Assembly: GCA_016786465.1 (NCBI GenBank)
Contig: JAEUWC010000015.1
Location: 1 to 64,000 of the forward strand
From: Bdellovibrionales bacterium
GTDB lineage: Bacteria > Bdellovibrionota > UBA1018
Length of the DNA stretch: 64,000 nucleotides
Direction: 5' to 3'
Part shown: positions 7,704-15,182 of the stretch, one piece after another
Numbering within the stretch: position 1 is the stretch's first letter
How the letters are laid out: each line of letters starts with the position of its first letter
Notes under the pieces: generated by a model
Seen by the model: only the letters and a program-made list of their open reading frames with translations
What the model was told of the DNA's origin: nothing
Databases searched by the model: none
Position numbers and translations under genes: made by a program

Positions 7704-8657
7704 ATGAAGTTTTTAGTCACAGGCGCCACGGGATTAGTGGGGCGAAAAATTGCGAAACGATGGACTGAAAAGGGCCACGAGCTGGTCGTTTTGACGGGGC
7801 GAATTCAACGCGCGCGCGCCAGTTTTCCATATCCTGCGCGTTTTTTTGAATGGGACGCTGAAAAGGGCGAACCGCCAGCGGACGCATTCGAAGGTGTGCA
7901 TGGAATCATTCACCTGGCCGGCGAATCCGTGGCCCAAGGGCGCTGGAATCCTGAGCGCAAGGCCAGGATCCGTGATTCGCGGGTCGCGGGATCCCGAAAT
8001 CTTTTCACCGCAGCCTTAGAAGCCAAGACATCGGGGCGCGCGCCATTGAAGACGATTGTTTCGGCGTCTGCCATCGGCTTTTACGGCGATCGTGGCCACG
8101 AAATCCTGGACGAAACTTCGGCAAAGGGAAAAGGCTTTTTGTCGGATGTGACCTGGGCTTGGGAAGATGAAACTTTGCATTCGCCTATGGCCTTAGCCCT
8201 GAAGAAACAAGGCGTACGGCTAGCTGCACTTCGGATCGGGATGGTTTTGGCGAAAGAAGGTGGCGCCCTAAAAGAACTTCTACCTTTGTACCGCAAGGGG
8301 CTGGGCGGGCCCGTGGGTTCAGGAAACCAGTGGGTCAGTTGGATCCACATCGAAGACCTGGTGTCGGCCTTTGAAGCAGCCGCGATGTCACCGCAGCTAG
8401 AAGGACCCATCAACGCCGTGGCACCCAAGTGGGTGACCAACGCCCAGTTTGCCAAGACCTTGGGCAAGGCCTTGGATCGGCCTGCTATTTTGCCGGCACC
8501 GGCATTTGCACTGAAGCTTGCGCTGGGCGAGATGTCAGAACTGGTTTTGGGAAGCCAAAGGGTCGACCCGGTACAGCTGAACCGGTCGGGCTTTCAGTTT
8601 CGCTACCCGTCACTAGAAGAGGCTTTCAGGGACCTTTTGGGAAAACCATCCGCGTGA
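7704..8657 (+). CDS. TIGR01777-family NAD(P)-binding epimerase (YfcH/SDR39U1-like)
   Basis: A 317-residue extended short-chain dehydrogenase of the TIGR01777 family, whose substrate is unknown. The Rossmann motif is at the very start (VTGATGLVGRKIA). Further family marks are 'HLAGESVAQGRWNPERKARI', 'SASAIGFYGDRG' and, in the substrate half, 'WVSWIHIEDLVSAFEAA'. In this family the catalytic Tyr sits in the FYGDRG segment. It stands 30 bases from the divergent VOC gene and 13 bases before feoA, in the same direction, so it may be cotranscribed with the iron uptake genes. Confidence 0.92.
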   Translation: MKFLVTGATGLVGRKIAKRWTEKGHELVVLTGRIQRARASFPYPARFFEWDAEKGEPPADAFEGVHGIIHLAGESVAQGRWNPERKARIRDSRVAGSRNLFTAALEAKTSGRAPLKTIVSASAIGFYGDRGHEILDETSAKGKGFLSDVTWAWEDETLHSPMALALKKQGVRLAALRIGMVLAKEGGALKELLPLYRKGLGGPVGSGNQWVSWIHIEDLVSAFEAAAMSPQLEGPINAVAPKWVTNAQFAKTLGKALDRPAILPAPAFALKLALGEMSELVLGSQRVDPVQLNRSGFQFRYPSLEEAFRDLLGKPSA

Positions 8658-8670
8658 TACGAAAAACGCA

Positions 8671-8898
8671 ATGACTTTATCGCATTGCGTCCCTGGCGAC
8701 CGCGTCCGTGTTTCGGCGGTCGACCCGGATCAAAACGTCAGTCAAAGGCTTTTCGAGCTTGGGTTTTTGCCCGGGGCTGTCGTCGACGTGGTTCACGAAG
8801 CTCCGTTTTCAAAAGACCCGATGGCGATCCGAGTCCGTGGAACTTTGATTGCGCTTCGACGTAGCGAAGCCGAACTGATTCGGGTGGAAAAAACATGA
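8671..8898 (+). CDS. feoA: FeoA, ferrous iron transport protein A
   Basis: A 75-residue SH3-like protein of the FeoA family. Typical features are a first strand with 'CVPGDRVRVSAV', then 'QRLFELGFLPGAVVDVVHEA', and a last strand 'DPMAIRVRGTLIALRRSEA'. FeoA is a small cytoplasmic partner that is thought to act on the FeoB G-domain. The stop overlaps the feoB start (ATGA at 8895). No separate ribosome site or Fur box could be recognised in the 13 bases upstream, so transcription may begin at or before the epimerase gene. Confidence 0.95.
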   Translation: MTLSHCVPGDRVRVSAVDPDQNVSQRLFELGFLPGAVVDVVHEAPFSKDPMAIRVRGTLIALRRSEAELIRVEKT

Positions 8899-10799
8899 GC
8901 GATTCGGCTTTGATTCAAGTCGCGCTGATTGGAAATCCGAATTGCGGAAAGACTTCGATTTTCAATGCAATGACGGGAAGCCGCCAACGCGTGGGAAACT
9001 ATGCGGGTGTGACCGTCGATAAGCGCGAAGGGCGTTTTGAAAATTTTACTTTGATCGACCTTCCGGGGACCTATTCGCTTCAACCTAAGACCTTGGACGA
9101 AGAAGTCGCACGCGATGTGATCTTGGGGAAAATTCCTGGAGAATTCTTGCCCGACACCCTGGTCGTCGTTCTAGACGCAACCCAGCTTGAGAGAACCTTA
9201 GCACTGGCGCTTGAAGTGCGCGAAACGATTCAGCGTTCAAATTCAGGGCAAAAATTAATTGCGGCCGTGAATATGATGGATCTTGCACACAAGCGCGGAC
9301 AAGAATTGGACCTTTCAGCACTTGCGAAAGAACTAGGTTTTCCCGTGGTTTCAACGGTGGGGATCTGGGCATCGGGCGTCTTGGGTTTGAAAGACGCCAT
9401 TCGAAAAAATGCGGTGAAATTAGCCCCGGGCAAACCCGCTGATTCGGTGGCCATATCGGGCATTTCGGACGTCCAGGCCCGATACGCTGAAGTGGATCGG
9501 ATTCTTTCGGTCTGCGTGAAGCGCCGATTGGGACCGACGCGGTGGACGGATCGAATCGACCGTTTTGTGCTTCATCCGATTTTTGGAAACTTGTTCTTAC
9601 TAGCCGTCCTAACCCTGGTTTTTCAATCGATCTTCAACTGGGCGACCGTGCCCCAGGACTGGATCGAATCGGGAATCGGGATGCTTTCGGCTTGGGTTTC
9701 CAGAACCTTAGGGCCTGGGCTTTTTACGCAACTTTTGACCGATGGAATTTTAGCTGGCGTGGGGTCGGTTGTGGTTTTCTTGCCCCAGATCCTTCTGCTT
9801 TTTTTCTTCATCTTGATTTTGGAAGACAGCGGCTACATGGCGCGTGCGGCATTTCTGATGGACCGAATGATGGGGCGGGTGGGGCTTCACGGTCGCGCGT
9901 TCATCCCTTTGATTTCGTCTTTTGCATGCGCGATCCCTGGAATCATGGCGACGCGGACGATTGAAAATCGGCGGGACCGACTGACCACCATTTTGATCGC
10001 ACCTTTGATGACTTGTTCGGCGCGGCTGCCGGTTTATTCACTGATCATCGCAGCTTTCATTCCCAACACCGAAGTCTTTGGCCCGTTCAAGCTTCAGGGG
10101 CTGGTGATGCTGGGGCTTTACGGGCTGGGCGTTTTCGGAGCACTGGTCGTTGCCTATATTTTGAAGAAAACGGTTTTGAAGCAATCGCGCCCTCCGTTGA
10201 TTTTGGAAATGCCCACGTACAAATGGCCTGGCCTAATCAGCTTGGTGCTTGGACTTTGGGATCGAGCAAAAAGTTTTCTGACCCGCGCTGGAACGGTGAT
10301 TCTGGGATTGATGATGGCGCTTTGGTTGCTTTCTAATTTTCCAAAGCCACCTGCTGAATGGGAAAACCTGCCCGTGGCCACCCGCGAACCTGCAATTTCT
10401 TACAGCGTTGCCGGACGAATTGGGCATTTCATCGAACCTGTGTTCCGCCCGCTTGGATTTGATTGGAAAATTTCTGTTGCCCTGATTCCGGGATTTGCGG
10501 CGCGCGAAGTGATGGTCGGCGCTTTGGCCACCGTTTACGCCGTCGAATCGTCAGGCGGCCAGGCCGCTGCGATCGAACCCGATCGCGAATCCAAACTGAC
10601 CCGCCAGCTTTCGCAGGCCTGGTCGCTTCCTACGGCGTTGAGCCTTTTGGTTTGGTACGTGTTCGCGATGCAGTGTGCGTCGACGCTTGCGGTGACCCGT
10701 CGAGAAACTCAGTCGTGGAAGTGGCCGGCAGTGCAGCTGGGATACATGACGGTTTTGGCTTATGTTTTTTCAGCGCTGACATTTTGGATCACTCAATGA
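8895..10799 (+). CDS. feoB: FeoB, GTPase-coupled ferrous iron transporter
   Basis: A 634-residue inner-membrane Fe2+ transporter. The N-terminal G-domain has G1 GNPNCGKT (13-20), a switch I Thr in 'NYAGVTVDKREG', G3 DLPGTYSL and a G4-like NMMD. A helical insertion to about 215 follows, then about eight membrane helices with the two 'Gate' regions (one at 'EDSGYMARAAFLMDRMMGR', one near 'FAAREVMVGALATVY'). It is shorter than the 770-residue enterobacterial protein but normal for many bacteria. No FeoC gene follows; a terminator begins right after the stop. Confidence 0.96.
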   Translation: MSDSALIQVALIGNPNCGKTSIFNAMTGSRQRVGNYAGVTVDKREGRFENFTLIDLPGTYSLQPKTLDEEVARDVILGKIPGEFLPDTLVVVLDATQLERTLALALEVRETIQRSNSGQKLIAAVNMMDLAHKRGQELDLSALAKELGFPVVSTVGIWASGVLGLKDAIRKNAVKLAPGKPADSVAISGISDVQARYAEVDRILSVCVKRRLGPTRWTDRIDRFVLHPIFGNLFLLAVLTLVFQSIFNWATVPQDWIESGIGMLSAWVSRTLGPGLFTQLLTDGILAGVGSVVVFLPQILLLFFFILILEDSGYMARAAFLMDRMMGRVGLHGRAFIPLISSFACAIPGIMATRTIENRRDRLTTILIAPLMTCSARLPVYSLIIAAFIPNTEVFGPFKLQGLVMLGLYGLGVFGALVVAYILKKTVLKQSRPPLILEMPTYKWPGLISLVLGLWDRAKSFLTRAGTVILGLMMALWLLSNFPKPPAEWENLPVATREPAISYSVAGRIGHFIEPVFRPLGFDWKISVALIPGFAAREVMVGALATVYAVESSGGQAAAIEPDRESKLTRQLSQAWSLPTALSLLVWYVFAMQCASTLAVTRRETQSWKWPAVQLGYMTVLAYVFSALTFWITQ

Positions 10800-10800
10800 A

Positions 10801-10840
10801 AAAGCCCCGCAGCCAAGGCCGCAGGGCTTTCGTTTTGCTT
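10801..10840. terminator. Bidirectional rho-independent terminator after feoB
   Basis: An inverted repeat spans 10801-10830: AAAGCCC at one end, GGGCTTT at the other, with an inner GCC/GGC part and two mismatches. A T-rich tract follows on the + strand (CGTTTTG), and a T tract follows on the minus strand too (CTTTTTCA). It lies between feoB and the convergent lipoprotein gene and probably stops transcription from both. Confidence 0.8.
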
Positions 10841-10852
10841 ATGTCGTTTTGA

Positions 10853-11203
10853 TCAATCGATTCTGGCAGCCGTTCCCGTGGCCGTAGAACAAAAGCTTGT
10901 GTAAAGAAGTGCGTTCAAACTGTCGGTCATGTGGGTTTGAAAATCGACCACAGCATTTCCGCCCATCTTTTTCGCTTCTTCCAAAAGCTCGTCGTATTCT
11001 TCCCTAGGATCAGTGATCGAAATCGGGATGAAAAACAAAACGACGCGACTGCAGTTTTCTACAGCAACAGGACCGATCCGCTTCACACCCGTGGATGCCC
11101 TTGAATCCGTTGAAATCGTTTTCGGCGATTTAAAGACAGGCGTGGTGCACGCCGAAGCCAGAACCGTCATCGATGCTACAAATAGAAGTTTCAGATTCTT
11201 CAT
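10853..11203 (-). CDS. Small lipoprotein of unknown function
   Basis: A 116-residue protein with a type II signal peptide (lipobox LASAC). The mature part has two Cys (in 'VENCSRVVLFFIP' and 'LYTSFCSTATG') and a helical 'EEYDELLEEAKKMGGNAVVD' segment. The 'A...GGNAVV' pattern recalls small lipoproteins and YbjQ-like proteins where it ends a beta-alpha-beta unit; I cannot name a family. It overlaps the next lipoprotein gene by four bases (ATGA), so the two form an operon. The same 'NGGDAVIEM' motif occurs in the lipoprotein at 13941, hinting that these belong to one loose family. Confidence 0.8.
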   Translation of the reverse strand: MKNLKLLFVASMTVLASACTTPVFKSPKTISTDSRASTGVKRIGPVAVENCSRVVLFFIPISITDPREEYDELLEEAKKMGGNAVVDFQTHMTDSLNALLYTSFCSTATGTAARID

Positions 11204-11589
11204 TTGCGGGCTCCTTTCTTAGCTGGAACGTTTGAAACGTAAGATGCCCGTCTTGCAGGAATTCCCGTGACGTTAACGCAGTGTCGGAAATAGAGAAGCG
11301 GGAACCCCAGCGTGGTCGTCGACATTTCTGCGTTCAGCAGAACTTCGGCGTCATGCTTTTCGAGCATGGTGGCGACCAGCTGTTCGTGGCTGGGTGCCAT
11401 GTCTCCGAACATCACAATCAGTGCCATTTGTTGGCAGACGGATTCTGAAACGGGCTGAGCGGTCAAAGCCTTGTAGGGCTTTCCCGCATTGTTTGAAAGT
11501 AGTGTAAAGCTAGATGCAGGCATCATGGTCGAACAACCCGATACCAGCACCCAGCCTAACAGGCCGGCAACAATTCGAATTTTTTGCAT
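11200..11589 (-). CDS. Small lipoprotein of unknown function
   Basis: A 129-residue protein with a type II signal peptide (lipobox LVSGC) and a short mature domain. 'EKHDAEVLLNAEMSTTT' followed by an aromatic strand with a Cys ('LYFRHCVNVTG') resembles the layout of the adjacent lipoprotein, and the two may be ancient duplicates. The basic C-terminal tail is unremarkable. It is first in a two-gene operon. No known domain is recognised. Confidence 0.8.
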   Translation of the reverse strand: MQKIRIVAGLLGWVLVSGCSTMMPASSFTLLSNNAGKPYKALTAQPVSESVCQQMALIVMFGDMAPSHEQLVATMLEKHDAEVLLNAEMSTTTLGFPLLYFRHCVNVTGIPARRASYVSNVPAKKGARK

Positions 11590-11635
11590 GATTGAAGCCT
11601 AGACGAAGTGGTCTGGGCAAAAAAGTTTTTTCGTC

Positions 11636-12061
11636 TTATTGCGGCTGCGATTCAACGTTTAGACCAAAGCGTGAAAGCCCGGCCTGCCGAAGGTGGTCCA
11701 TCAGTTTCACTACCGTGCCATGTTGGGCGGCTTGGTCAGCGCTGATCATTGCAACCAACTGGGTCGGATCTTTTTCTTTTTTCACGTAATCTGAAACCTT
11801 CGCGACGATTTCAGAAAAATCGATCTTGTCTTTATTCCAGTAGATCTGACCTTCTTTTGAAATCGCGAAATTCAGGGGTGTCTTATCGTTGTTCGCGTCG
11901 CCTTTTTTGACCTGGGGAAGCTGAACCTTAATTGCCGACTGATACAAGACAGGCGCCGTCATCAGGAAGATGACCAAAAGGACCAACACAACGTCGACCA
12001 AAGGCGTGACGTTGATCCCGCTGACGTAATCGTCATCTGATCCGCCGAAAGATCCCGCCAC
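11636..12061 (-). CDS. ExbD/TolR-family biopolymer transport protein
   Basis: A 141-residue inner-membrane protein with one transmembrane helix near residues 19-40, preceded by 'GINVTPLVDVVLVLLVIFLM'. The Asp in this helix (VTPLVDVVLV) is the proton-carrying residue of the family. The periplasmic remainder has the usual ExbD/TolR strand-helix pattern ('LVAMISADQAAQHGTVVKLM'). With the MotA/TolQ/ExbB protein encoded directly upstream it should form a proton-driven stator that energises an outer-membrane process. No TonB, TolA or TolB gene is adjacent, so Tol and Ton roles cannot be separated. Confidence 0.93.
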   Translation of the reverse strand: MAGSFGGSDDDYVSGINVTPLVDVVLVLLVIFLMTAPVLYQSAIKVQLPQVKKGDANNDKTPLNFAISKEGQIYWNKDKIDFSEIVAKVSDYVKKEKDPTQLVAMISADQAAQHGTVVKLMDHLRQAGLSRFGLNVESQPQ

Positions 12062-12727
12062 TTACTTCAAGCTCCGGGCCATTTGACCGACGATGAAACT
12101 TTTCATGGCTTCGGCTTCTCCTAAGGCAGCCTTCACGCGCCTTTGGAAAAAGTTGAACGCAACGACAGCGGGAATAGCGACCAAGATTCCCACCGCAGTG
12201 GCCACCAAGGCTTCGGAAATGCCGGCGGTAACGGTCTGTACGCCTTGTGCTTGTTGTTTCGAAAGATCGTGAAACGCTTTGATGATCCCAAGAACGGTCC
12301 CGAACAGACCCACGAAAGGTGAATTCGAACCAATGGTGGCCAGAACAGAAAGATTTTTTTCCCAGGAAATTTTCGCGCGGACGACTTGGTCTTGGGCGAT
12401 TTCATTCAGGACTTCGACCCCGGCAGTTTTGCCCGATTTCTGGGCATCCAAAAGGGCGGTCACTAGGCCTGTTTCAAGGTCGTGTGCGCCGATCAGTTCT
12501 TGATTTTTGATTCGGGCTTCAGCCGCCTTCAGGGCTGCTGTCCAGTCCTGCGAACCCACCGCAGCTCGAACTTTTTTGCGAAAATCAGCGATTTCTTGGG
12601 TGACGCTTCGATAGAAAAGCACGCGCTCGATGATCAGTCCGACTGAAACCATGGAAAGGATGACCAAAAGGTACAAAACCCATTCCGCTCCCAACAAAGA
12701 AAGGCCCATGAAGACATTGGATAACAT
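12062..12727 (-). CDS. MotA/TolQ/ExbB-family proton channel protein
   Basis: A 221-residue inner-membrane protein with three expected helices: about 13-35, then a pair near 130-150 and 170-190. The conserved block 'NLSVLATIGSNSPFVGLFGT' followed by VLGIIKAF is the TolQ/ExbB signature, and 'SEALVATAVGILVAIPAVVA' forms the last helix with the polar Thr of the proton path. It is immediately followed by the ExbD gene without a gap. Its start is divergent from kamA, with about 110 bases between them. Confidence 0.93.
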   Translation of the reverse strand: MLSNVFMGLSLLGAEWVLYLLVILSMVSVGLIIERVLFYRSVTQEIADFRKKVRAAVGSQDWTAALKAAEARIKNQELIGAHDLETGLVTALLDAQKSGKTAGVEVLNEIAQDQVVRAKISWEKNLSVLATIGSNSPFVGLFGTVLGIIKAFHDLSKQQAQGVQTVTAGISEALVATAVGILVAIPAVVAFNFFQRRVKAALGEAEAMKSFIVGQMARSLK

Positions 12728-12840
12728 CCAGAGAGGTTAAGGCATGACGCGGCGCGGGGTCCAGCGACGAATTTCTGGACGATCGGCATGAGTTCTGGCA
12801 ACACGGTGAGACACCAAATTTTGAGAATTGAGGGAAACGT

Positions 12841-13992
12841 ATGGGTTACAACATTGTCACCAAGAACAACGTGCGCGATCGCTTTGCGCCGGCGCCCCGC
12901 CCCGAAATCTGGAAAGATACTCCGGATAAGGATTGGAATAACTGGATTTGGCAGCAACAGAAGCGCATCAAGTCCATGGATGTTTTGGAAAAAGTGGTGA
13001 AGGTCGACGACGACGAAAGAAACGCGTTCGCGAAAAGCCACGAAATGTTCAACATGGGCATCACCCCATACTATGCGTCGTTGATGGACCCCAACGATCC
13101 GAACTGCCCGATCCGTCTGCAGTCGGTTCCAAAGTCGGGTGAATTGAATATTCTTCCCATGGACCTTGAAGATCCATTGGGTGAAGAACGCGACATGCCC
13201 GTACCGGGCGTGACCCATCGTTATCCGGACCGAGTTCTTTTTTACACAACCCACAACTGCCCAGTGTATTGCCGTCATTGCACGCGCAAGCGCAAGGTTT
13301 CGGATCCGTCATCGTCAGCGGCGAACAAGCAGTTGGAAGACGGACTGGCGTACATCGAATCCCACAAGGAAATTCGCGACGTCGTGATTTCCGGCGGAGA
13401 CCCGCTTTCAAATTCAGACGATCGCTTGGAATACATTCTTTCGCGGCTTCGGGCGATGGATCACATTCAGGTTTTCCGTATTGGAACGCGAAATCTGGTG
13501 ACGCTTCCTCAGCGGATCACCGATAGCTTCGCGCAGATGCTTTCGAAGTATCATCCTGTGTTTGTTCATACCCATTTCAACCACCCGAAAGAATGCACTC
13601 AGGAAACCTTTGATGCCGTTGCTCGTCTGGCGAACGCTGGATGCGTCGTCAACAATCAGATGGTTCTTTTGAAGGGCGTGAACGACGACGCGAAAATCGT
13701 GAAGGAATTGAATCATAAGCTTCTCATGATGCGCGTTCGCCCTTATTATATTTTTCAGTGCGACATGTCTCAGGGCATCAGCCACTTTAGGACTCCGGTC
13801 GAAAAGGGGCTTGAAATCATCGAGAATCTTCGCGGTTGGACGAGCGGCATGGCCGTTCCCCACTACGTGATTGATGCTCCGGGCGGTGGCGGAAAAATCC
13901 CGCTTCTTCCTCAGTACTTGGAAAAGCGCGAAGGAAAGAAATGGCATCTTCGCAATTTCAGAAATCAGAAGTTCGTGTACGAAGAACCTTAA
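12841..13992 (+). CDS. kamA: Lysine 2,3-aminomutase (KamA family)
   Basis: A 383-residue radical SAM, PLP-dependent enzyme that converts L-lysine to L-beta-lysine. The Fe-S/SAM motif is C140PVYC144RHC147, followed by TRKRKV. The PLP lysine is K352 in 'DAPGGGGKIPLLPQY'. 'GGDPLSNSD' and 'RIGTRNLVTLPQR' are also family-typical. The long N-terminal part and full PLP site fit clostridial-type KamA better than the shorter EpmB that modifies elongation factor P, and no epmA or efp is near. The start follows a GAGGG ribosome site. The last 52 bases overlap the following lipoprotein gene. Beta-lysine could serve as a compatible solute precursor or in lysine breakdown; no partner gene is present to decide. 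Confidence 0.92.
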   Translation: MGYNIVTKNNVRDRFAPAPRPEIWKDTPDKDWNNWIWQQQKRIKSMDVLEKVVKVDDDERNAFAKSHEMFNMGITPYYASLMDPNDPNCPIRLQSVPKSGELNILPMDLEDPLGEERDMPVPGVTHRYPDRVLFYTTHNCPVYCRHCTRKRKVSDPSSSAANKQLEDGLAYIESHKEIRDVVISGGDPLSNSDDRLEYILSRLRAMDHIQVFRIGTRNLVTLPQRITDSFAQMLSKYHPVFVHTHFNHPKECTQETFDAVARLANAGCVVNNQMVLLKGVNDDAKIVKELNHKLLMMRVRPYYIFQCDMSQGISHFRTPVEKGLEIIENLRGWTSGMAVPHYVIDAPGGGGKIPLLPQYLEKREGKKWHLRNFRNQKFVYEEP

Positions 13993-14603
13993 GCTTCGGC
14001 CTTGTCGCGGCATTTTGCTTTCAAGCCTGTTCAACGGTTCCCGAACCTAAGAAGGCCAAGCCCGTTCACGTGCCCAAAAACGCGTTTGTCGAAGTGCCCA
14101 ACTATCCCTATGAAGTTTTGGGCGAAGTGAAAACGCGCATTGATTACAACGCTTTGGATTTGGAAAACGACGAATACCTGCTTTGTAAGAATGCATACGC
14201 CCGTGCCGCAAAGGATCTGGTGCGCTTTTCACGCGAAAACGGTGGGGACGCGGTGATTGAAATGCGTTCGGTGGTTTTCAACTTGGACGGATCTACTGAA
14301 AACTTTGAAACGCCTGAATGCACCGATGACGGTGCCGAAGGACAGGTTTTGGCCCGTGGAATCGCCGTTCGTTGGAAAAGGGACGCAAACGGGCGGCCGA
14401 TGGGGCCGATCGAAACCGATCCTGACACCTTGCCCAAGAAGGTGGCTAGTCAAAGTCGGCTTAAGCCGGCGGTTCGAAATCGACCTGCTCGGATGGGTGG
14501 GGGCGTCGTCGGAGAAAAGAAGCCCGGAAAGCCCGTTTATGCTCCGATCGAATCCCAGAAATTCGACAGTCAAAAAACTGACACCGCAAAAAAGGCCGAA
14601 TAG
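13941..14603 (+). CDS. Lipoprotein of unknown function overlapping kamA
   Basis: A 220-residue protein. ATG 13941 directly follows a purine-rich AAGGAAAG site lying inside kamA. The N-terminus has a basic n-region and a lipobox (CFQAC). The central domain (about 50-150) contains 'LCKNAYARAAKDLVRFSREN' and 'GGDAVIEMRSVVF', similar to the two small lipoproteins at 10853-11589; a Cys pair may form a disulphide. The C-terminal 70 residues are low-complexity, Lys/Pro-rich and probably disordered. No family is recognised. Translation is likely coupled to kamA. Confidence 0.78.
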   Translation: MASSQFQKSEVRVRRTLSFGLVAAFCFQACSTVPEPKKAKPVHVPKNAFVEVPNYPYEVLGEVKTRIDYNALDLENDEYLLCKNAYARAAKDLVRFSRENGGDAVIEMRSVVFNLDGSTENFETPECTDDGAEGQVLARGIAVRWKRDANGRPMGPIETDPDTLPKKVASQSRLKPAVRNRPARMGGGVVGEKKPGKPVYAPIESQKFDSQKTDTAKKAE

Positions 14604-14672
14604 GCCCGATTCACTTTAAATTTCAGCTGTTTTGCACCGAAAAGTCTTCAATACAGGAGGCTTTTCCGCGCC

Positions 14673-15182
14673 ATGAAAAATTCAATTCCAGTCTTTACCG
14701 TGATCGCTAGCCTATTGAGCATCAGTCTTTTTGCACGGGTTCTGTCCGCGGAAGAAAGAGCAGACGCCGCCCATTGCGACACCATTCCCATGGTGGATTC
14801 CGCGCTGAAGGGAAAAGCAAAAAGGCAGGCGAAAAAGGCCGCAAGCGAAAACTTTCATTCCTTTTCGCTGACGATCAATCAAAAAGTCGGCGATTACATC
14901 AAGCCCAAGAATGGCTTGGATTCAAGTGGGATGCCTTTTCAAATCGTGTTGACCGGCGGACGTTGGGTCAGCATGTATTCGTACCCTTTTACCGCCGTCA
15001 ATGCGGGTGCAGGAAAGGGACGTTCGCCTTCGACAATCCATTTCAAAAACAAAGAAGGAAAGATGGCGAAACTGACTTACCCAGCAGGGCCTTTTGGCGG
15101 GCTGTCGATGGCTTCCAGTTTCAAGGCAAGCTTCAGCATTGCTAACGAAAATTATGCACTTCAGTGCAGGACGGTGAATTGA
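14673..15182 (+). CDS. Secreted protein of unknown function
   Basis: A 169-residue protein with a Sec signal peptide (cleavage after LSA). A strong AGGAGG site lies at 14655-14660. The mature protein is beta-rich with two Cys ('AAHCDTIPM' and 'ALQCRTVN' at the very end), which probably pair, and a basic 'LKGKAKRQAKKAA' helix. No domain is recognised. It overlaps the VTC-like gene and opens the three-gene exported-protein operon, so it may be a small partner of that system. Confidence 0.8.
   Translation: MKNSIPVFTVIASLLSISLFARVLSAEERADAAHCDTIPMVDSALKGKAKRQAKKAASENFHSFSLTINQKVGDYIKPKNGLDSSGMPFQIVLTGGRWVSMYSYPFTAVNAGAGKGRSPSTIHFKNKEGKMAKLTYPAGPFGGLSMASSFKASFSIANENYALQCRTVN

Noticed and set aside
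12634-13278. Minus-strand 214-residue open frame over the start of kamA
   Set aside because: It overlaps both the ExbB-like gene and kamA, has no recognisable domain or ribosome site, and the opposite frames carry clear family motifs.
13414-14034. Minus-strand 206-residue open frame inside kamA
   Set aside because: It is antisense to conserved radical SAM and PLP motifs and shows no protein-like features of its own.
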